A DNA stretch of 64,000 bases from NCBI GenBank assembly GCA_033002965.1, contig JAURVB010013530.1:62001-126000 (forward strand). The letters are read 5' to 3'. The position numbers and the translations under genes were made by a program. Under the pieces are notes generated by a model. The model was not told the DNA's origin. It searched no databases and saw only the letters and a list, made by a program, of their open reading frames with translations. Positions within the stretch are counted from its first letter, which is position 1; each line of letters starts with the position of its first letter. Of this stretch, positions 58,849-64,000 are shown in pieces. The stretch is from Piper betle. Lineage: Eukaryota > Streptophyta > Magnoliopsida > Piperales > Piperaceae.

Positions 58849-60892
58849 TAGGGGTGGGCGTTAGTCGACGACGTCAGACAAAGCATTGTCCATATCCATC
58901 CACTTAACTTCGGGCAACAAATCTGTCGTCAACTGTCAAAATTCTTCGGTAAAGACAGTCATGGTCAAACATGGTTATTTAAGTTTCTTTCGTGTCAATT
59001 AATATAAAAATTTAAATTTAAATTTAAATATTTAAATAAAAAAATATTATATTACAATGAAAAAATTTTAAAAATAAGATTAATGTAAATCTGTGGCTAG
59101 ATGTGTGTAAAATAAACCCTTTATTATAATTGAAAGTTCATCAAGTGTTTATCCTATTAAAGGCTCAAGTAAGAAATTACAAGGAGTAAACAAGTTAATT
59201 ATTTAATGTTTATCAAATAAGCCAACACTAACTGATTTGGAAAATTATTTAAATAAACAAATTATTCCTTTTGTAGATAGAGTACAAACAATTTGATATA
59301 TTATCATGGTAAAGATTAAATATAATAAAATATTATATTTTGGGAAAAATTACTCACGATATGTTGGCCATTTTTATATTTACGGTTACTTTCAAATTAG
59401 CATTTAGTATTGGAGAATAAATAATTGGCTCAACTAAGAATAGTTTGAGCCCAAAAATATTTAAAGCTTTAATACGTATCCAAAATTGATTGATGAGTAA
59501 ATATAAAGATAATTCTTGTTTTATATTCATGTATTTTGTATTTTTTATATATTTTTTAATATATATTCTTCTCTTGTTATTATATTTTTTACTTGTAGAG
59601 AAATATTTCATCGTCAAATTTGTTTGGAACAATGAATATTGAAGAATGATAATATATTGATGATTGTGTTGATAGAGATAGTATTTCAACATCTTCATGT
59701 CTATAATGAGCATGTGAGAATTTTATTTTAATTTTAGTCTTCTAATATTTGTAAAATATTTTTACAAGTAATTAACTCTTTTGTATATTTTTTTATGTAG
59801 GTGAGCTATATTGGATGAAGAATCAACTATTAGAATATTTTGTCTTAGAAGTATATGTAATATTAGAGTACCTTTTGATGTCAAAGATTATTTTAAAGCT
59901 TCAATGCATTGATTATTTTTTATTTGACTTAGAAATATATAGGAGCTAAATTTTAAAAATTTATTAAACTATGGTATTAATTGAGAGCATTGCAGCTATA
60001 TAGTAAATGATTTGATATGATTGTTGATGTGAATGTATTTCCTAAATATAAGGATGACTTTTGTTTTTTTTTCATGTACGTCATTTTAGGTTATTTTAGA
60101 TATTAAATATCAATTTTATGTATAAACTTAATTAATATTAATGTATATCGTGATTTTAATTTTTCATATAACATAATATTAGCCTCACAAATATTAAAAA
60201 TATTATATTATTGATATAAAATATCGGACACTCGGTTGGTTATTTAGTCGAATAAAAAAATATCCATATTTATTAGGGATGTAAACAAACCAAACCTGTT
60301 AGCAAGTATTTTACGTTCGGCTTGAACTCATGCTCGTTAATTTTGTGCTCAAAATAAATACTTGGTTTGAAATGGATAGATCTTTGAACAATGAACAAAG
60401 CTTGGGCTAACAAATGTTCGGCTTGGCTTAGCTCAAAACTCGAGCTCGATGTGTTCAAACTCAAAAAATACTCCGTTCAACTCAGCACGTTAATACTATT
60501 AAGGTTATATTAAATTTATATAGTGTTGGAAATTTTTTTGACCCTATATAAGTCAAGCATGAGCCAAACATAAATATTTACTCAGTTCGAGCTCAACTCT
60601 TAAACGTAGCAAGCCAAATACATGCCAAGTCCAAACACCATGAATTTTGGATAAACTCGATTCAACCCATAATACATCAAAACTTGTCAAGAACTCAAAC
60701 AATATCAAATATATTTGCCAAAAATCATGTCGAATTCAAAAACATCTCTACTCGGCTCGGCTCGGCTCGGCTCATTTACACCCTTAATATTTAGTTTGTT
60801 TTTATTCAGCCGACTTCGGTCTGTCAAATTCGGTTGGACATACGTCGGACTTTGATCGGATTTGATACTAATGACGTCCAAGCCCACCCTTA
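58849..60892. mobile_element. hAT-like non-autonomous element with a nested element
   Basis: Ends TAGGGGTGGGC (left) and GCCCACCCTTA (right), continuing into GACGTC-rich arms. The flanks CTGTTTAT (58841-58848) and TTGTTTAC (60893-60900) are an aged 8-bp target duplication. Part of the interior (near 60000-60230) is the reverse complement of 61560-61790 in the neighbouring element. No transposase motif. Confidence 0.72.
60274..60786. mobile_element. nested hAT-like GAGCTCGA-type element
   Basis: Ends TAGGGATGTAAAC and TTTACACCCTTA, with flanks ATATTTAT (60266-60273) and ATATTTAG (60787-60794). The interior has CTCGGCTCGG and GAGCTCGA motifs. It is homologous, reversed, to the degenerate copy at 17070-17530. 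Confidence 0.7.
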
Positions 60893-60900
60893 TTGTTTAC

Positions 60901-61410
60901 CCACAAATATTGCGGCAGTAGAAAACTTTTTTTAAAACACACAACAAACTTTTGTTGCATGCTTTAAATTTGTTGTATAAAAAACAATCTAAGCTGTGTC
61001 AAAAATAAAATCTTGTTAAGATAGGGATAACCACCATGAAAAAATTTAAATAACATTATTATTATAAGGCTCAAACAATTAAGAAAATAAACTGTCACAT
61101 ATTTATTTTAATACCCCACTCACATGCAAGGAAGTTTTAACGGACAAACATGGGGCAAGGTGACCCAATGTTGTGAAAATCGGATTGGTGATTAATTAAA
61201 TATATTTTCTAAGTAAAAACGTCAATCCATTTGGTTCAGTTCCAATAAATATTAGAATTGTCAAACTGACTAACTAATAAAATACAAATAAAATGCATGA
61301 CAAATCTATGCATAAGTGGGTTACATAAATTGAAGAAAAAGAAAGATACAGCCAAAGGTGATCTTGGTTAGACATAAGTAAAAGAAGGCCAATTGTCACG
61401 ACTATGTGCA
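60901..61410. other. AT-rich DNA between two hAT-like elements
   Basis: No gene or repeat recognised in this stretch. Confidence 0.5.
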
Positions 61411-61418
61411 GTGGCAAT

Positions 61419-62709
61419 TAGGTGGGCGCGGACGTCCAAATTTATCCGTCTGTCCGATGTTCGAAGCATGTCTGACTGAATTTGACCGACCGAATTTGAC
61501 TGAATTAAAACAAACCAAACATGAACATTTTTTTGTCTGACCGAACGACCGACCGAATGTCTAATATTTTATATCAATAATATAATATCTTTAACATTTA
61601 TAAGACATATTATAGTTTATAAAAATTTTAAAATATAAATATAGAGTAAAATTAATTAAATTTATACATAAAATCGATATTTAATATCTTAAATATCTAA
61701 AAATGACATACATATAAAAAAGATAAAAGTCACTCTTATATTTAGGAATTTAGAACTATACATTCGCATTAATAATCATATCAAACAACTTGTAATTTAG
61801 TTAATATGCCAGTTATTTTTTTATTTTTATATATAGTGGATCGTAAAATTGATTTTAGGTCGTTTACCGCGTTAGGACGTGTTACATGGAATTTGGGTGG
61901 GTTATTAGTTATAAAGCATGTCGTTATGATTTTATATTGTTTGTTTTATTTTATAAATTTTTTTTTCTATTTTATGGATTTTTTTAGGATTTATTTTGAG
62001 TTAGTTATTATTATTGACACGGGACAGAGTCGAGTTGAATCGAGTCAAATCTTATTTACGATATTGCCATTGCTCAAACCACCGGCCCTTTTTGCTTCCC
62101 CGTCCAAACCATTGCCGCGTCGCCCACGGACCGGCCGAGGCAGAGGGCGACGGTCTGGCTGAGGCAGAGAGCGGCGGTCTGGCGGAGGCAGGCAGTGGCA
62201 AAGGCAGTCGGCAGAGGCAAGGCAGCGGAGGTAGGCGGCGGCGGAGTAGAGGCGGTGGCGGAGGTCAGGGTAGGGCGCCGACAGGAGGAAGGGGAGGGCG
62301 GGGGAGGGCGGCGGAGGGCGGGGGAGGTCGGGAGGAGGGCAGGAGGAGGGCGGGGGAGGGCGGGAGGAGGGCAAGAGGGCGGGGGAGGGTGGTGACCGGG
62401 GGGAGGGCGGCGACCGGGGGGAGGGCAGCAGAGGTTGGGGGAGGGCGGCAGAGGGCGGCGAAGAGGGCTGCAGGGGTGGGTGGTGGTGGCGGCGGTGGCG
62501 ACGGCGACGGCGACGGCGGCGGTAGATTATATTGATAAGTAAGGTTAAAGTTAATAATTAGGGTATAATTTTGGACCGTCCACGGACGTTGTCTGGGCCC
62601 GACAAACAAGTCGGACGTTAACTCGGTCAAACAAGTTTTATCCGGTAAAATTTCGGACAGACGCGGATAATAACTTGTCCGATGTTTGTCCGACCGATGC
62701 CCACCCCTA
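61419..62709. mobile_element. hAT-like non-autonomous element holding an LTR-like segment, target duplication GTGGCAAT
   Basis: Ends TAGGTGGGCGCGGACG and CGATGCCCACCCCTA. A perfect 8-bp duplication GTGGCAAT lies at 61411-61418 and 62710-62717. The arms repeat GACCGACCGAA / CCGACAAACAAG. From about 61830 to 62530 it carries sequence matching the minus strand of the 3.0-kb LTR (GTTTACCGCGTTAGGACG), including a G-rich core. Long open frames in the core are compositional. Confidence 0.8.
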
Positions 62710-62717
62710 GTGGCAAT

Positions 62718-63278
62718 TGACCTTTCTCCCGTAGCAAATTAATGTTCTTCACAGACAAAAGCCATGGCGGCCGACGATGACAGCCAGGGCAAACTCAACA
62801 TTGCCATTGTCGGCCGTGGCTACACTTGAAGTCACGGCTTAACCCTGAGACGTCATTATTATAAACCCTGAGATGTCATGTATTTCGTAATTTTGATGCA
62901 TGCTTCTTTTTTTATGTCTTGCCAACATTCTAATAATTATAATTTTATATTTTTTATGCCAATTGCCATATGGGAAATGGGCTTATGACCGTTCGTTAAG
63001 TCGGAACCGACAAAGATCAACCCGAATGCCCGTTTAAAACCGCGTCCGTTTTTGTAAGCTATAACTTTGGCGCCCATCAATGGCGTCCCAAATTTGAAAA
63101 ACGGGGGGCCCTCTTCGTCTCCAACCCGCTCCTCTTCCCTCTCTTCCCCAAATCCCACCACCAAAACTCCCGATTCTGGTTTCTCGCGCTTGATTTCGCC
63201 ATCAGTCGACACCAATCTGCGAAAAAGTTCGTTCCTTTCCACTCTCTTCGGCATCGTCTACGGCCGTCCTGCTTTGAG
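62718..63278 (+). other. upstream region and 5' UTR of kinesin-5
   Basis: Pyrimidine-rich leader-like sequence near 63100-63270. An open frame through here (63067-63369) is not in the kinesin frame and is probably leader. No TATA box is evident. Confidence 0.4.
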
Positions 63279-64000
63279 ATGGCGAACAGGCAGGATAAGG
63301 ATAAGGGCGTCAACGTCCAGGTCCTTCTTCGCTGCAGGTGCTGCTTTTTTGTTTTTGTTTTTTTTTTGAGTATTGCACGGATTTGATTGGTTGGGGGAGG
63401 GTGGCAGATCAATGTGATGTTTCTGCTGCTGTTGTTGTTGTTGGCTTGGTTTGTGATGGAGTTGTTGTGGCCTTCTTTAAGCAGGCCGTTTAGTGATGAT
63501 GAGGTAAGGAACAATGCTCCTCAGGTTGTTACTTGTAATGAGTACCAGCGGGAGGTGTCGGTGACTCAGAACATAGCCGGCAAGCAGATTGATCGCGTTT
63601 TCACTTTTGACAAGGTGCTCCTCTGTCTTCTTTGTTTTGCTTGGTTGATTCCTTGGTCTTTCCTGCTCAATCGAAATCATTAGCATTCAAGATGGAAAAA
63701 GAAATACGCTAATCTTGTGTGAGTTCTGTTAAAACTTGATACTAGTTTGTCTGCCATTTGTTCTATAAGTTCATGTTAATGTGGCATTTAGAAATTGATG
63801 TGTGGTACATTTTCACCCCTTTTTGCTGTTTTACATGTGAAGATGTGCATGGAAATTAGTTGATAGGGAGGGTTCTCTGTTTAGGTATTTGGTCCAGCAG
63901 CTCAGCAGAAGGACCTCTATCACCAAGCTGTTGTTCCCATTGTAAATGAAGTGCTCGAGGGTTTTAATTGCACCATATTTGCTTATGGTCAAACGGGAAC
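63279..64000 (+). CDS. KIN5C: kinesin-5 motor protein (KIN-5C-like), 5' part, runs off the window
   Basis: A plus-end-directed bipolar kinesin that slides antiparallel microtubules in the spindle and phragmoplast. Exons 63279-63337 and 63485-63614, then 63895 onward, in phase. The protein begins [19 protein letters not shown], then [52 protein letters not shown]. The last is the start of the P-loop (GQTGxGKT), which the window edge cuts. The short N-terminus before KGVNVQV fits the KIN-5C type. The kinesin-5 signatures ([25 protein letters not shown]) make the family clear; the paralog letter is less sure. Confidence 0.93.

Noticed and set aside
62014..62535. 173-residue Gly/Arg-rich open frame
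   Set aside because: It is a purine-run artefact in the GC-rich core of the hAT-like element. The opposite strand gives an equally long Pro-rich frame.
58849..62709. Search for hAT transposase inside the hAT-like elements
   Set aside because: No conserved transposase motif or long frame outside the GC-rich core, so both are non-autonomous.
63067..63369. Ser/Pro-rich frame upstream of kinesin-5 as an extended N-terminus
   Set aside because: It starts without ATG and is not in frame with the kinesin exon at 63279. Kinesin-5C-type proteins start with a short peptide as found.
1..64000. A biosynthetic gene cluster or new multi-gene system
   Set aside because: The genes are unrelated housekeeping, plastid and wall functions with separate promoters. 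Only the invertase and germin-like pairs are related, by plain duplication.

Overview
The window is nuclear DNA of a flowering plant. The evidence is intron-rich genes with GT-AG introns, a chloroplast ORANGE-type protein, a GH32 invertase with the plant-specific 9-nt mini-exon, germin-like proteins, a plant kinesin-5, and intergenic space filled with plant LTR retrotransposons, TRIMs and hAT-like elements. Long AT-rich introns and non-grass-like coding composition argue against a grass. I cannot name the species.

Layout. 0.3-15.4 kb: a 19-exon BRF1 (TFIIIB subunit) gene whose introns carry a hairpin MITE, a 258-bp solo LTR with a perfect target duplication, and a TRIM fragment. 15.6-17.5 kb: hAT-like repeats. 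17.9-19.9 kb: ORANGE (OR), with a one-base loss in a G run. 20.5 kb: tRNA-Leu(UAG). 20.9-23.1 kb: an ABHD11-type alpha/beta hydrolase, also with a one-base loss in a G run. 23.8-37.2 kb: a recent tandem duplication of a minus-strand cell-wall invertase. The two copies are separated by a truncated Ty3/gypsy-type fragment (LTR plus primer-binding site). The second copy is frameshifted. 38.4 kb: a decayed fragment of the hydrolase gene. 39.9-42.0 kb: a FAR1-related (MULE-derived) pseudogene, then a complete TRIM.

45.2-54.2 kb is a nest of insertions. A minus-strand germin-like pseudogene is split by a Ty1/copia element (duplication GAGGT). The copia 5' LTR is hit by a three-LTR TRIM multimer (AGGTT), and its leader by a 3.0-kb solo LTR (ACACA). 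54.6-55.5 kb: a TCGA-rich repeat element. 55.9-56.5 kb: an intact single-exon germin-like gene. 58.1-58.7 kb: a small two-exon gene for a secreted or membrane peptide. 58.8-62.7 kb: two hAT-like non-autonomous elements, one with a nested element and one holding an LTR-like, GC-rich stretch. 63.3 kb to the end: the start of a kinesin-5 gene.

The genes are unrelated housekeeping, plastid and cell-wall functions, with no operon-like or gene-cluster logic. The main interest is the datable order of insertions and duplications, and three single-base losses in G/C runs that need to be separated into assembly error or real pseudogenisation. I found no previously undescribed biological system that the sequence supports.
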